Shown: piece after piece, positions 27,223-36,540 of the stretch
Position numbering within the stretch: position 1 is the stretch's first letter
Layout: each line of letters opens with the position of its first letter
Assembly (NCBI RefSeq): GCF_029167365.1
Contig: NZ_JARFNM010000001.1
Location: 124,001 to 188,000, forward strand
Length of the DNA: 64,000 bases
From: Amygdalobacter nucleatus
GTDB taxonomy: Bacteria > Bacillota > Clostridia > Saccharofermentanales > Fastidiosipilaceae
Direction of reading: 5' to 3'
Made by a program: the position numbers and the translations under genes
The notes under the pieces: generated by a model
Told to the model about the DNA's origin: nothing
Seen by the model: only the letters and a program-made list of their open reading frames with translations
Database searches by the model: none

Positions 27223-27244
27223 TGCTAGCAACCGGTTGCTAGCA
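27223..27244. promoter_or_regulatory. Perfect 22-bp palindrome upstream of ctsR
   Basis: TGCTAGCAACC followed by its exact complement, with no loop. It is isolated between the ATPase remnant and the ctsR promoter, 63 bases before the -35 box. The shape fits an operator for a dimeric regulator rather than a terminator, since no T-run follows. Which protein binds is unknown. Confidence 0.55.
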
Positions 27245-27306
27245 TGCACTATTTAGCTGCCAAATTAGCCAGACTTTCACATCTGCAAAAATTGCTTTGA
27301 CTTTAT

Positions 27307-27334
27307 TTGACAAAGGTCAAAAAAGGTCTATAAT
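27307..27334 (+). promoter_or_regulatory. Sigma-A promoter of ctsR-clpC
   Basis: Perfect TTGACA (27307-27312) and perfect TATAAT (27329-27334), 16 bases apart. The CtsR-box-like heptads overlap the spacer and -10 region, so CtsR would block polymerase directly. Confidence 0.8.
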
Positions 27335-27354
27335 AATAGTCAAGGTTAGTCAAA
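27315..27354 (+). promoter_or_regulatory. CtsR operator (two heptad direct repeats)
   Basis: GGTCAAA at 27315-27321, three bases, then GGTCTAT at 27325-27331 fits the CtsR box (GGTCAAA-NNN-GGTCAAA). A second, weaker pair follows: AGTCAAG at 27338-27344, three bases, AGTCAAA at 27348-27354. The position over the -10 box and downstream indicates autorepression of ctsR-clpC, as in other Firmicutes. Confidence 0.8.
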
Positions 27355-27418
27355 GACAAAAGACAGAACGAAAGTTCGGACCAACTTATAAATAGAATAA
27401 ACGAAGGGAAGTGAGCAA

Positions 27419-27904
27419 ATGGTCATGCGTTTAAGTGACTACATTGAAGACTTTATAAGAGAGAGCTTGAAGGAAAATAACGGAATCTTTGAATTTAATC
27501 GTAACTCAATGGCGAGCGACATGAACTGTGTGCCTTCACAAATCAGTTATGTGGTGGCAACTCGCTTCAACAATGATAATGGCTACTTGGTAACAAGTAG
27601 ACGAGGCGGCAAGGGCTCCATTGAAATTCGCCAGCTGTTTACGGGCGATGATGAACAATTGAATATGATGGAACACCTTTTGAACAATGTACCGAATGCC
27701 ATGAGTGAACATGATTCAGCCGTTTACCTTGACAACCTCTTGACGCTTGATTTGATTACCGATCGTGAAAAGGCAATTTGCCTCGCTTTGATGAGCGACA
27801 ATAGCCTGACGAGAGTACCAATTGAGGAACGGAAAGAGATGCGAGCAGAAATGGTGACTAATCTTTTACGCAGCCTAGCTAGTGAGTATAGTTTTGAGAA
27901 CTAG
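27419..27904 (+). CDS. ctsR: Heat-shock repressor CtsR
   Basis: Winged-helix repressor of class III heat-shock genes. Conserved N-terminus LSDYIEDFIRESL, DNA-binding part with NCVPSQISYVVATRF and NGYLVTSRRGGKGSIEI (the RGGGGxI-type wing), 161 residues, close to the usual 153. Start at 27419 (a second Met two codons later is possible) behind GGGAAGTG. It lies directly upstream of clpC with a 36-base gap and is preceded by its own operator. The mcsA and mcsB genes, which usually stand between ctsR and clpC and relieve repression through McsB arginine phosphorylation, are not here. Confidence 0.95.
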   Translation: MVMRLSDYIEDFIRESLKENNGIFEFNRNSMASDMNCVPSQISYVVATRFNNDNGYLVTSRRGGKGSIEIRQLFTGDDEQLNMMEHLLNNVPNAMSEHDSAVYLDNLLTLDLITDREKAICLALMSDNSLTRVPIEERKEMRAEMVTNLLRSLASEYSFEN

Positions 27905-27940
27905 TTTTCAGGCACGATATGAGAAAGAAGGTTGAAGATT

Positions 27941-30886
27941 ATGAATTTTGCTTATGATATTACAGATAGGACACTGAATCTTTTATCCTATGCAGCTTCT
28001 TTCGCTGAAGCACTACAAGATTACAAAATTACACCTGAATATTTGTTCATCGGTGTGCTCTTAAATCCAGAGCCAGACAATAACATGCGGCCAATTATGG
28101 AGCGATACGGTATCAACGAGAACAAATTCTATAAAGTATTGTTCGGCAAACAGGCAAGTGCCTTGCAGGTGCGTTTGCGTAAGTACAGCGCCTTTGAGTT
28201 ACCGGGCTTGCTTTACAAGTTATCTGGTTTAGCAACCCAGATTTTGGGCAAGGCTGTTCGCCAATTGCGCGGCAATCGTGTATTGGAGCCAGAAGATTTG
28301 ATCTTAGCTATTTTGGATGAACCAAGAAGCGTCACAAGGGATGTTTTGCTTGACTTGAATGTTGATATTGACCTTTTGCGCAATGATATTGCTAATTTGC
28401 AAGCTGAAGCACATGCCAAAAATGAGCGTATCTCCGAAAATCAAGGCCGTCCAACTTATGACGAAGAAGGCGGGCGCTATGGTCGCAGCCATGAAGATAA
28501 CGGCAGATCCACAACGGAGGACAAGCAAGGCGATAAGCTGATGAGTGTGGATGAAGTGCGTAAACGTATTCCAACTTTGTTGAAATATGGTAAAGATATG
28601 ACGAAGTTAGCCGAGGAGGGCAAGTTAGATCCAGTTATCGGCCGTCAGCAAGAGTTGAAGCGGATGATTCAAATCTTAGGCAGACGTATGAAGAACAATC
28701 CGTTGTTGATTGGTGAGCCTGGTGTTGGTAAGACAGCTGTGGTCGAGGCTTTGGTACAAGCTATTCAAAAGGGTGATGTGCCACGTGATTTGCAGAAGCA
28801 TATAGTTGTGGCTTTGGATGTCGTTTCACTCTTAGCAGGTGCTAGTTATCAAGGTGAGTATGAGGAACGTTTGAAGAAATGCTTGCAAGAAGTTAGCGAT
28901 AACAAGCAAGTTATTATTTTCATCGATGAGATTCATACCTTGTTGACTGGTGAGGGCAATCGTAAAGACGATTCGCGTATCAGTAACGTTTTGAAACCAC
29001 TCTTGGCCCGTGGTGATATTCAAGTAATTGGTGCAACAACATCAGTTGAGTATCGTAAATTCTTCACAAATGATGCTGCTTTGGAACGTCGTTTCATGCC
29101 AATTACGGTTAATGAGCCGAGTGTTGAAGATGCAATTTTGATTCTAAAGGGTTTGAAGAGCCGCTATGAAAAGTACCACCAAATCAAGATAACTGATGAA
29201 GCTATTACAGCAGCCGTTAAGTTGTCTAAGCGGTATTTGCCATCCAGATTCTTGCCAGATAAGGCTATCGATTTGATCGATGAGGCAGGTTCACGCTTGA
29301 AATTGAGTGCGAAAGAGATGGAGAACTCTGTTAAGAACATTAAGCAGAGTGCGACAAATGAGGCTGACGATGAGGCTGACAAGGATGATGATACGAAGAA
29401 TCGCCAGGCTTTGGCTCAACAGATTGAAAGCTTAAAGACGGAATTAAAAGATTTGCAGGATGCTAAGCAAAAAGCTTGTGACAAGGAAGATTTTGAGAAG
29501 GCTGCAAGCTGCCGGCAAAAAGAATTACAGAAGCAGGCTGAATTGAAAGAATTAGAGTGCCAGTTACAAGATGAAGCAAAGAAAGCTTATGTCTTAACAC
29601 CACAAGATATTGCTGAAACTTTGACAGACTGGACCAATATTCCAATCAATCAGTTGAATGAAAAGGAAAACAGCCGCTTGCGTAATTTAGAAGCTGAGTT
29701 ACATAAACGTGTAATTGGGCAAGATGAGGCGGTTAAGGCTTTGGCTAAGGCTATCAGACGTGGCCGTGTGGGCTTAACTTTGGCTAAGAAGCCAATCGGT
29801 TCGTTCCTATTCATGGGTACAACTGGTGTTGGTAAAACAGAGTTAGCCAAGGCATTGGCTGAGGTATTGTTCGGCGATCGTAACAATTTGATTCGTTTCG
29901 ATATGTCTGAATATGATAGCCAAATGTCAGCCACCCGTTTGTTCGGATCTGCTCCTGGTTATGTCGGTTATGAGGAGGGCGGTCAATTGACTGAGGCTGT
30001 CTATAAGAAACCATACAGCGTAGTTTTGCTTGATGAGGTTGAGAAGGCTCATCCAGATATTTGGAATGTCTTCTTGCAAGTCTTGGAAGATGGGCGTTTG
30101 ACAGATGGTAAGGGTCGTGTGATTGACTTTAGTAATACAGTTATCATAATGACTTCCAACATTGGCGCAAATCTCTTAACTGATAGTCAATCAACCGTTG
30201 GTAAAATCGGCTTTGCTCAAGCTTCTTCTAATGAAAAACAATTAGCCGATGAGCCAGATTACAATGGCCATACTTATGAGGAAGCTAAGAAGTTAGTCAT
30301 GAACGAGTTGAAGCAACACTTTAATCCGGAGTTCTTGAACCGTTTGGATAAGATCGTCTTCTTTGAGAAGTTAAGTAAGCCAGCTATGCGTGAGATTGCT
30401 AAGTTGATGTTGAAAGGCTTACAAGCTAACAGCAAGCGTATCGGTTACTCCTTGACTTATTCAGAGCCAGCTTTGACGGCTTTGACCAAACAAGGCTACG
30501 ATCCAAAGTACGGTGCACGTCCACTCAGAAGAATCATCGATGGCGATTTGCAAGATCTGCTAGTTGACCTCAAGTTAAGCGAAGATGCTCCTAAATCAGC
30601 TTACCTTTGCTTGGATTACAATGATGAGCAAGGCTTCCATCTGTCTGAAATTACAGAGACAGCTTACCGGGAGAAGCAAGCTGCTTTACAAAAGCAGGTG
30701 AATGAGAAAGATGAAAATACACCTGAGTTAGTAGTTGATGCTGAAAGTACTACGGATGAAGAGTCTACTTCTAAGTTAAATAGCAAAAAGAAGACAAAGT
30801 CCAAGAAGACGGAAACAGCTGAAACTGAGACAGATACAAAGGCAGATAGCGAAACTAGCGAATCAACCAAAGAGTCTGACAAGTAA
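27941..30886 (+). CDS. clpC: AAA+ unfoldase ClpC
   Basis: Hsp100 chaperone that feeds proteins to ClpP. N-terminal Clp repeats (PEYLFIGVLLNPE and ILGKAVRQLRGN regions), first AAA module with Walker A GEPGVGKTAVVEAL and Walker B IIFIDEIHTLL, middle domain with a UVR motif (LKDLQDAKQKACDKEDFEKA), second AAA module with GTTGVGKTELAKAL and VLLDEVEKAHP. 981 residues against the usual 810-850. The excess is a C-terminal tail of about 75 residues rich in Thr, Glu, Lys and Ser, and linkers. ATG 27941 is chosen over a TTG three codons earlier because AGAAGG is well spaced. Co-transcribed with ctsR. The mid-domain usually needs an adaptor such as MecA or McsB; none is seen locally. Confidence 0.96.
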   Translation: MNFAYDITDRTLNLLSYAASFAEALQDYKITPEYLFIGVLLNPEPDNNMRPIMERYGINENKFYKVLFGKQASALQVRLRKYSAFELPGLLYKLSGLATQILGKAVRQLRGNRVLEPEDLILAILDEPRSVTRDVLLDLNVDIDLLRNDIANLQAEAHAKNERISENQGRPTYDEEGGRYGRSHEDNGRSTTEDKQGDKLMSVDEVRKRIPTLLKYGKDMTKLAEEGKLDPVIGRQQELKRMIQILGRRMKNNPLLIGEPGVGKTAVVEALVQAIQKGDVPRDLQKHIVVALDVVSLLAGASYQGEYEERLKKCLQEVSDNKQVIIFIDEIHTLLTGEGNRKDDSRISNVLKPLLARGDIQVIGATTSVEYRKFFTNDAALERRFMPITVNEPSVEDAILILKGLKSRYEKYHQIKITDEAITAAVKLSKRYLPSRFLPDKAIDLIDEAGSRLKLSAKEMENSVKNIKQSATNEADDEADKDDDTKNRQALAQQIESLKTELKDLQDAKQKACDKEDFEKAASCRQKELQKQAELKELECQLQDEAKKAYVLTPQDIAETLTDWTNIPINQLNEKENSRLRNLEAELHKRVIGQDEAVKALAKAIRRGRVGLTLAKKPIGSFLFMGTTGVGKTELAKALAEVLFGDRNNLIRFDMSEYDSQMSATRLFGSAPGYVGYEEGGQLTEAVYKKPYSVVLLDEVEKAHPDIWNVFLQVLEDGRLTDGKGRVIDFSNTVIIMTSNIGANLLTDSQSTVGKIGFAQASSNEKQLADEPDYNGHTYEEAKKLVMNELKQHFNPEFLNRLDKIVFFEKLSKPAMREIAKLMLKGLQANSKRIGYSLTYSEPALTALTKQGYDPKYGARPLRRIIDGDLQDLLVDLKLSEDAPKSAYLCLDYNDEQGFHLSEITETAYREKQAALQKQVNEKDENTPELVVDAESTTDEESTSKLNSKKKTKSKKTETAETETDTKADSETSESTKESDK

Positions 30887-30920
30887 TTAACGAGTTTAAT
30901 TGCGAGTTTATAAAACGAAG

Positions 30921-30950
30921 CTCCGTGCCTATTTAGGTGCGGAGATTTTT
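30921..30950 (+). terminator. Terminator after clpC
   Basis: CTCCGTGCC pairs with GGTGCGGAG (two G-T pairs), six-base loop, followed by ATTTTT. Confidence 0.8.
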
Positions 30951-31025
30951 GCGTATAAGTGAAATTTCATCTAGTATAACAAGACAAAGCTTGAGCAAAA
31001 AGCAGGTAAGGAGTTAGAGCAAACA

Positions 31026-31691
31026 ATGCAGATTAAACAAATTATTTTCGATATGGATGGGACATTGATCGATACAGAGCCGTTGTATCAGCGCTGCTGG
31101 CAGCAGGCGATGCTAGAAGCTGGCGTTAGGCTGGATTTAGATGCTTTTTTGCCTATGCAAGGTCAAGGCAGCAAATACAATAACCAGTATATTCAAAAGC
31201 TGTTAGGAGGAAATGCGAGCTTAGACGCAGCGCTACAAGTTAGGAAAAGACGGGATGAATTGTTTCTTTTTGGGGTTAAAAACGGCGAAGTTAAATGCTT
31301 TGAAAATGTGCTAGCCACGCTTGCTAAATTAAAGGAGAATTTTCATCTCAGCCTGGCTACATCAACCGGTATAGAGCCGCTTGGCAATTTATTGTTGACA
31401 AGTACAGAATTAAAGCCATATTTCAATGATTTAACGTTTGGCAATGAAGTTACGAATGGTAAGCCTGAGCCAGATATTTTCAACTTAGCTGTGCAAAAAG
31501 GTGGCTTTAAGCCAAGTGAAGCTGTGGCGGTTGAAGATTCTGTAGCTGGCCTAAAAAGTGCGCTTAAAGCTGGCTTACACGTTTTTTGCGTGCCGCAAAG
31601 TCAAGCTTATTTAGCTTTTACACCTAAGCCAACTGAATTACAGCATTTAGATAAGTTCAGCGATTTAGCTACGATTTTAGTTGGATTTTGA
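31026..31691 (+). CDS. HAD-superfamily sugar phosphatase/mutase-like hydrolase
   Basis: 221 residues. HAD motif I FDMDGTLIDTEP (Asp9 nucleophile, Asp11), motif II LATSTG, Lys in NGKPEPDIF and motif IV AVEDSVAGLKSA. The helical cap after motif I places it with beta-phosphoglucomutase-like and sugar-phosphate phosphatases (subclass I). AAGGAG supports the start. Substrate unknown; it lies alone after clpC. Confidence 0.85.
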   Translation: MQIKQIIFDMDGTLIDTEPLYQRCWQQAMLEAGVRLDLDAFLPMQGQGSKYNNQYIQKLLGGNASLDAALQVRKRRDELFLFGVKNGEVKCFENVLATLAKLKENFHLSLATSTGIEPLGNLLLTSTELKPYFNDLTFGNEVTNGKPEPDIFNLAVQKGGFKPSEAVAVEDSVAGLKSALKAGLHVFCVPQSQAYLAFTPKPTELQHLDKFSDLATILVGF

Positions 31692-31724
31692 AGCTGTTTA
31701 GAAATTTCTGAGGACATTTTAATC

Positions 31725-31748
31725 GCAGGCGTTGAACGCCTGCTTTTT
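31725..31748 (+). terminator. Terminator after the HAD gene
   Basis: GCAGGCG pairs with CGCCTGC (loop TTGAA, extended by two T-A pairs) and is followed by TTTTT. Confidence 0.85.
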
Positions 31749-31879
31749 AGCGTTTCGCAATAATAAGAAAGCAATAGCCTTGATTAAGTGAGGGCCTGTA
31801 AACATATAGATTATGATCCCTGTCTAAGTATCTTGCATCACTTTATAGCATCTGCAAATTGATCATCTTCTTCATTATA

Positions 31880-32214
31880 ATTATTTCACCATACAGAATA
31901 TTCTACTAAAGTAGCAGATAGCGGATATCCAGCTGCCCTAGCAACTTTTGCTGCTAACTATGCGGCTTTGAGCGCATATATATATCTAAACATTTTTCCT
32001 GTGACAGCTTACCAGCTTCATTAATAATAATTTTAAGTTGAGGCTTTGATAAAGTTCGCATAAATCTATCAAACTCTTCTAATTTTTCATACGAATTTAT
32101 ACCTTGCAACTTTTGAGTAATACTTAATGTATCTGCTCTAGATACAACTGGTAGCAACACAGAAAAACTTAATATCGCTGCAACTAACAAACTTAGCACG
32201 CGTTTGTTAGGCAA
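31880..32214 (-). pseudogene. Decayed paralogue of the 46-kb secreted protein
   Basis: The first 86 codons (32214-31957) give a signal peptide (LLVAAILSFSVLLPVVSRA) and a helical stretch SYEKLEEFDRFMRTLSKPQLK, like DLAKFQQSLKSLSQKQLK of the intact protein at 46338-47099. After the stop, another frame of the minus strand reads ARAAGYPLSATLVEYSVW (about 31940-31885), almost identical to ARAAGYPLSATLVEHSVWG of the intact copy, with several stops around it. So it is a deleted, frameshifted duplicate. A short secreted product of 86 residues could still be made. Confidence 0.75.
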
Positions 32215-32417
32215 TAACTTATTTAATATACTTGTTTACGTATTTGTATTTCCTTATCAATATGTTTGATTTGCTAAAAGTTTCTCGGAATATTAGAGCA
32301 AATATATGTGATTATGGTCACAAAAATGAAAAATATTTGAATTTCAAGCAATTGTTTTCCACTGATATAATTACTCTGTGTACTTAAGTCACTGATAGTA
32401 GCTGTTTGGGAGGCATT

Positions 32418-33041
32418 ATGGTACCAGAGAATAAATTGGGTCTAACAAGCTCTGTGGATCTTGCCCGCGAAGAAGAGCGGATAAGCAAAGCAAAGGCAGC
32501 TGAATTGTTTGAAAAACGAGTGCTGGATACGCTGCCTGCTGGTATATTCCTAACTTTGCAAGCAATCCATAGATACCTGTTTATAGATATTTATGACTTT
32601 GCAGGTAAACTACGCACGGTAAATTTGGCCAGGGGCAATTTCCGTTTTGCGCTATTAATGTATCTGGAAGCAGCGCTAGCTAATGTTGACAAGATGCCGC
32701 AATCTACTTTTGACGAGATTATCGAAAAATATGTGGAAATGAATATTGCGCACCAATTTCGTGAGGGAAATGGACGCAGTACACGCATCTGGCTTGAGCA
32801 TATGCTGAAAACTGAAATTGGTAATGTCGTGGATTGGAGCAAAGTAGATAAAGCCGATTATTTACTAGCAATGCAGCGCAGCCCAATCAAAGACGTAGAA
32901 ATAAAGGTCTTATTGAAGTCTGCTCTGACAGATAAGGTAAACAGTCGTGAAGTCTATATGAAGGGTATTGATCACAGCTACTATTACGAAGGGTATACGA
33001 CTTTTAAGACGGAAGATGTGTTTAAGCAAGCAAAATTATGA
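32418..33041 (+). CDS. Fic-domain protein (AMPylase-like)
   Basis: 208 residues, the minimal Fic fold. The catalytic loop reads [12 protein letters not shown] (consensus HPFxxGNGR), with the essential His, acidic Glu, Asn and Arg all kept and only Pro changed to Gln. [24 protein letters not shown] is the typical upstream segment. Fic proteins transfer AMP to hydroxyls of target proteins; small ones are often toxins with a separate inhibitor that carries an S/TxxxE(G/N) motif. I see no small antitoxin-like gene next to it and no clear inhibitory helix in the first 20 residues. GGGAGG precedes ATG 32418. Confidence 0.85.
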   Translation: MVPENKLGLTSSVDLAREEERISKAKAAELFEKRVLDTLPAGIFLTLQAIHRYLFIDIYDFAGKLRTVNLARGNFRFALLMYLEAALANVDKMPQSTFDEIIEKYVEMNIAHQFREGNGRSTRIWLEHMLKTEIGNVVDWSKVDKADYLLAMQRSPIKDVEIKVLLKSALTDKVNSREVYMKGIDHSYYYEGYTTFKTEDVFKQAKL

Positions 33042-33114
33042 CAAGAAAAGCTGTCTGGATGTAAAGCGCCTAAACTGTAATTTAGGCATAATGAGAGCAG
33101 AAAGTGAGGGCATT

Positions 33115-34077
33115 ATGACACAAACAATCAAAGCAAATAATTTACGTGAAATTTATTTGGCAGGTGGCTGCTTCTGGGGTATGCAGGGTTATTTCCGTAA
33201 GCTAAATGGGGTTTATCGGACAGAAGTTGGCTATGCAAATGGTAAAGGAAACGACACAGATTATACGCGTGTGAAACAGACAGATCATGCCGAAACGCTG
33301 CATATAACTTATGATTTTGCGCAAATTTGCTTAATTGAATTGCTGGTACATTATTTTCGCGTGATTGATCCTAAAAGCGTTAATAAGCAAGGTGGGGATA
33401 TAGGCAGACAGTATCGGACAGGCATTTATTATGTAGATACTGAAAGTAAGCAAATCATAGACGCCTTTATGGCCAAGAAAGTCAAAGAACTAGGTGCTTT
33501 GGCTGTTGAAGTTGCCCCGTTAGCTAATTTCGTAACAGCAGAGGAATACCATCAAGATTATTTGGTGAAAAATCCGACAGGTTATTGCCATATTAATTTA
33601 GCTAAGGCTGATGAACCGTTAGTAGAGGCAGAATATCCTTTCAAAGAGGCTGACAAGGCAAAATTAGATCCTACAGCGCAAAAAGTGATGTTTGAACAAG
33701 CGACAGAATTGCCATTTTCTAGTCCTTTAGAACAAGAAAACAGACGTGGCATTTATGTCGATAAATTATCTGGCGAGCCGTTATTTGCCTCAAGTGCGAA
33801 GTTCGATGCTGGTTGTGGTTGGCCGAGCTTCACCCGTCCAATCTGGCAGGCTAAAGTTACAGAACATATGGATAATTCGCATGGTATGCAGAGAATAGAA
33901 GTTCGAGCTAAGGGGACAGGTACACATTTAGGGCACGTCTTTAACGATGGACCTAGGGCAAATGGTGGTTTACGCTATTGCATAAATGGAGCTTGCCTAA
34001 AATTTATTCCGTATGAAGAGATGGATAAAGCTGGATATGGTGCATACAAGATTTTTTGTTTAGGTGTTAATGTCTGA
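33115..34077 (+). CDS. msrAB: MsrA-MsrB fusion, methionine sulfoxide reductase
   Basis: Repairs both epimers of methionine sulfoxide. MsrA half: [12 protein letters not shown] (Cys nucleophile near residue 18), VGYANG, and YHQDYL. MsrB half (from about residue 185): [43 protein letters not shown] and [13 protein letters not shown] with its catalytic Cys. The zinc-binding CxxC pairs of many MsrB forms are not seen. The start 33115 has GAGGG upstream; an in-frame ATG at 33091 is possible. It starts 74 bases after the Fic gene. 320 residues, normal for MsrAB. Confidence 0.93.
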   Translation: MTQTIKANNLREIYLAGGCFWGMQGYFRKLNGVYRTEVGYANGKGNDTDYTRVKQTDHAETLHITYDFAQICLIELLVHYFRVIDPKSVNKQGGDIGRQYRTGIYYVDTESKQIIDAFMAKKVKELGALAVEVAPLANFVTAEEYHQDYLVKNPTGYCHINLAKADEPLVEAEYPFKEADKAKLDPTAQKVMFEQATELPFSSPLEQENRRGIYVDKLSGEPLFASSAKFDAGCGWPSFTRPIWQAKVTEHMDNSHGMQRIEVRAKGTGTHLGHVFNDGPRANGGLRYCINGACLKFIPYEEMDKAGYGAYKIFCLGVNV

Positions 34078-34231
34078 TAGTTTATGGCCAAGTGTTACAC
34101 CTTTTCAGTCGGGCGCCAAATTAGCAATTATTTGGCGCAATTTAAGGAAAATTAACATTAGTTGTCAGCTTTATTTATGAGCTAAAAATATAATGGTAGA
34201 CAGCGATAAATCAAAAAGAGGTGTTTTTTTA

Positions 34232-35128
34232 GTGAGCGAACGCTATTGTTTCTATTGCGGTAGTAAGTTAGGTTTGAATGAAGTTTGCCAATGTCGGCAA
34301 AGAGAGCAAGCCTATGCGTCATATGCAAGCACTTCCTCTAATACTGACACAAAGTCTAATCGTCAAACTAAAGAAAATACTACGAGCAACAATGCTAATG
34401 ATAAAAAGCCTAAGGCCAAGGCTTTTTCGTTTAAGCCTTATCTGCAAAAATTAGCACGTTTATGGCAGAATTTCTTAGCTAAACTGAGAAATATGTTAAC
34501 GATTTTGAATTTGGAGAATTTGCAAAGACGTATTTCCGATATTATGCATGTCTGCTTTTTCCCAGCTAGCTCCTACGTGACTTTCACGAACATTAAGCCT
34601 GTAAGCAGCTTTATTTTAGGCTTATGCAATGCTTTGCTATTGGCTTTGGATTGCTGCCTACTTTTGAAAAATAGCACTTGGGGCCGCATTTTTAGTATGT
34701 ATCTGACGCCAATTTCAGCACAAGTGACGTTGAATTTTGGTTCCTTATTCTTCAAAATCAGCCTGATTGCTTACGTTTTGTTTTTGGCCAAAGTATTGTT
34801 GTATCGCTTCTTGTTTGCAACTTGGCACAATGCTTTAAGCTGGCGAGATAGCTTGTGTTTGATTAACTCCGGCTTGATTTTCAACCTATTGTTTACGCTT
34901 CTGGCTTTGTGCTTTACAGGCGCTTCACCTATCCAATTTGCCCTTATTTATTGCTTGGGGCAGAGCCTGGTGTTCTTGCTTGAAGTTAAGACTGTAAGTA
35001 GCTGTAATTTGAGTAGTGAAGATCGGGCAATCACTATGCTTGTTTTGGCCAATTTCATCTTGATTGCTTTGACGGGCTTTATGATGCAGCTTATTTTGCC
35101 AGAACTTGTTTTATTTAATGTAGTTTAG
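34232..35128 (+). CDS. Zinc-ribbon integral membrane protein
   Basis: About 298 residues. The N-terminus RYCFYCGSKLGLNEVCQC is a short zinc ribbon (CxxC ... CxC). A polar linker of about 60 residues rich in Thr, Asn and Lys follows, then four or five transmembrane segments (from about residue 130). Function unknown; zinc-ribbon plus membrane domain proteins with a Yip1-like layout are common in Firmicutes. I place the start at GTG 34232, behind AAAGAGGTG and a T7 run; the upstream ATG at 34193 lacks a ribosome site. Confidence 0.6.
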   Translation: MSERYCFYCGSKLGLNEVCQCRQREQAYASYASTSSNTDTKSNRQTKENTTSNNANDKKPKAKAFSFKPYLQKLARLWQNFLAKLRNMLTILNLENLQRRISDIMHVCFFPASSYVTFTNIKPVSSFILGLCNALLLALDCCLLLKNSTWGRIFSMYLTPISAQVTLNFGSLFFKISLIAYVLFLAKVLLYRFLFATWHNALSWRDSLCLINSGLIFNLLFTLLALCFTGASPIQFALIYCLGQSLVFLLEVKTVSSCNLSSEDRAITMLVLANFILIALTGFMMQLILPELVLFNVV

Positions 35129-35146
35129 TTAGATAGTTACTGATTT

Positions 35147-35176
35147 AAGGGAGTGAAAAGTTTCACTCCCTTTTTG
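35147..35176 (+). terminator. Terminator after the zinc-ribbon membrane gene
   Basis: AAGGGAGTGAAA and TTTCACTCCCTT form a 12-base stem with a two-base loop and a TTTTTG tail. It is the strongest hairpin terminator in this part of the window. Confidence 0.9.
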
Positions 35177-35243
35177 TTTATCTTTTTGAGCTGTATCTGT
35201 TGTAAAATAGAAATGATATTTTCATTGAAGGATCTTGACTAGA

Positions 35244-36146
35244 ATGACGAATTTAGCCTATGAACTTATAGCTTGTCCCTATTGCTTAGACGAGGTAGAG
35301 CGTGCTGTTTTTAAGGAAATTGATTTAGCTGAAGATGAAGATTTAAGAGAGCGCATTTTGAAGAAGCAGATCAATGCTTATCAATGCACGAACTGTGGCC
35401 ATGAATTTGTATTGGCCAGGTCGTTGATCGTGATTGATTCAGAACATCAGCTAGTTATTCATTATGCAGCGAATTTAGCTAATGATTTGACGAAAGAACT
35501 TGCATTGGAAGTTAGTGCTGCACCTAACAGTACGAAAGCTATTTTTCAGATGCAGGCAATTGAGCAGGCAGAACAGGCAAGAGTTGATGCTGGTGAAACT
35601 GTTACTCAGGAAGATGTTTTGACAGATTACTTGCAAGGCGCTTTAGCCCCAGCTTTGGATAAAGACGCGTACTTAAAACGTAGTCAGGTTATGCAGGAAC
35701 GTTTGGATCAGTACAATCAGACTAAATTAGCGCAGACTTATTTAACTGAATATCCGAATTGGACTTATCGTTTGGTGCTTGAATATAATGATTTGATTGA
35801 AAAATTGCAGATTGCTGATAACAACTTAGAAGATACGGCCATGGAACTAATTAAGTTAGCTAGCTTGAAGAGTTCTAGTCAGCAAGAAGCAGAGCAGGCT
35901 ATGCAAAGAATCTTTTTCTTGCAAGCAGATGAAAATCACTTAGTATTTATGGTCTATCGTTTGCAAAAAGGCTGGGATTATTACGATTTACCAGCTGAAG
36001 CTTACACAAATACGCAGCTTTATAATAATTACCTGTCGACAAGACAAGATTTTGCTTTGGTAGATCAAGGCTGGGCGCAGGCTTGTTTTGATGAGATTTT
36101 GCAAGCAGCCGCTTGCGCTGAAGCTAAAGGTGAGGGCGAGGCTTAG
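35244..36146 (+). CDS. CpXC-domain protein
   Basis: 301 residues. CPYC near residue 10 and YQCTNCGHEF near residue 45 form the Cys pairs of a CpXC domain, a putative zinc-binding module of unknown function. The remainder is helical and acidic. ATG 35244 is chosen because GAAGG is 12 bases upstream; a TTG at 35235 would be too close. The chorismate-mutase-like gene starts one base after its stop codon, and rpiB and the phosphohexomutase follow, so it heads an operon of four. Confidence 0.7.
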   Translation: MTNLAYELIACPYCLDEVERAVFKEIDLAEDEDLRERILKKQINAYQCTNCGHEFVLARSLIVIDSEHQLVIHYAANLANDLTKELALEVSAAPNSTKAIFQMQAIEQAEQARVDAGETVTQEDVLTDYLQGALAPALDKDAYLKRSQVMQERLDQYNQTKLAQTYLTEYPNWTYRLVLEYNDLIEKLQIADNNLEDTAMELIKLASLKSSSQQEAEQAMQRIFFLQADENHLVFMVYRLQKGWDYYDLPAEAYTNTQLYNNYLSTRQDFALVDQGWAQACFDEILQAAACAEAKGEGEA

Positions 36147-36533
36147 ATGACTGTGCAGATTGAAAGCTTGCGTAAGGAATTAAGTGAGATTGACCAGAAA
36201 TTGATTGATTTACTTTTAAGTCGCAATGAATTAGTTAAGCAAGTCCAAGCTTATAAGCTAGAAAGTCAATTGCCAGTTTATCAAGCTAATGTTCAAGCTA
36301 AGAAATTAAAACAGCTGGAAATGCAAGTACAGACAAGTGATGCGAAGCTAAGTGAAGAAGAAGTAGATAGCTTAAAATTGATCTTAAGTTTAATTATGGA
36401 TTTAAGTGTGAGCAAGCAATTAAACAATTGGCAGCTCGTAGATGCAGTTAAACAAATTTTAGATAAATTCGAGGCACGAGTGACTGATGAGTTAGTCGCT
36501 CATGCTAATATTTGCAAAAAGGCAGAGAGGTAA
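36147..36533 (+). CDS. Chorismate-mutase-like (AroQ) protein
   Basis: 128 residues. IESLRKELSEIDQKLIDLLLSRNELVKQVQAYK is the AroQ helix-1 signature, with Arg9, Asp16, Arg26 and Lys33 in the expected places and a QLPVY segment next. It would convert chorismate to prephenate. AroQ domains are 80-95 residues; here a 35-residue extra C-terminal part follows. No other aromatic synthesis gene is nearby, so the role is uncertain; a structural reuse of the fold is possible. Confidence 0.7.
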   Translation: MTVQIESLRKELSEIDQKLIDLLLSRNELVKQVQAYKLESQLPVYQANVQAKKLKQLEMQVQTSDAKLSEEEVDSLKLILSLIMDLSVSKQLNNWQLVDAVKQILDKFEARVTDELVAHANICKKAER

Positions 36534-36540
36534 AAGACTA

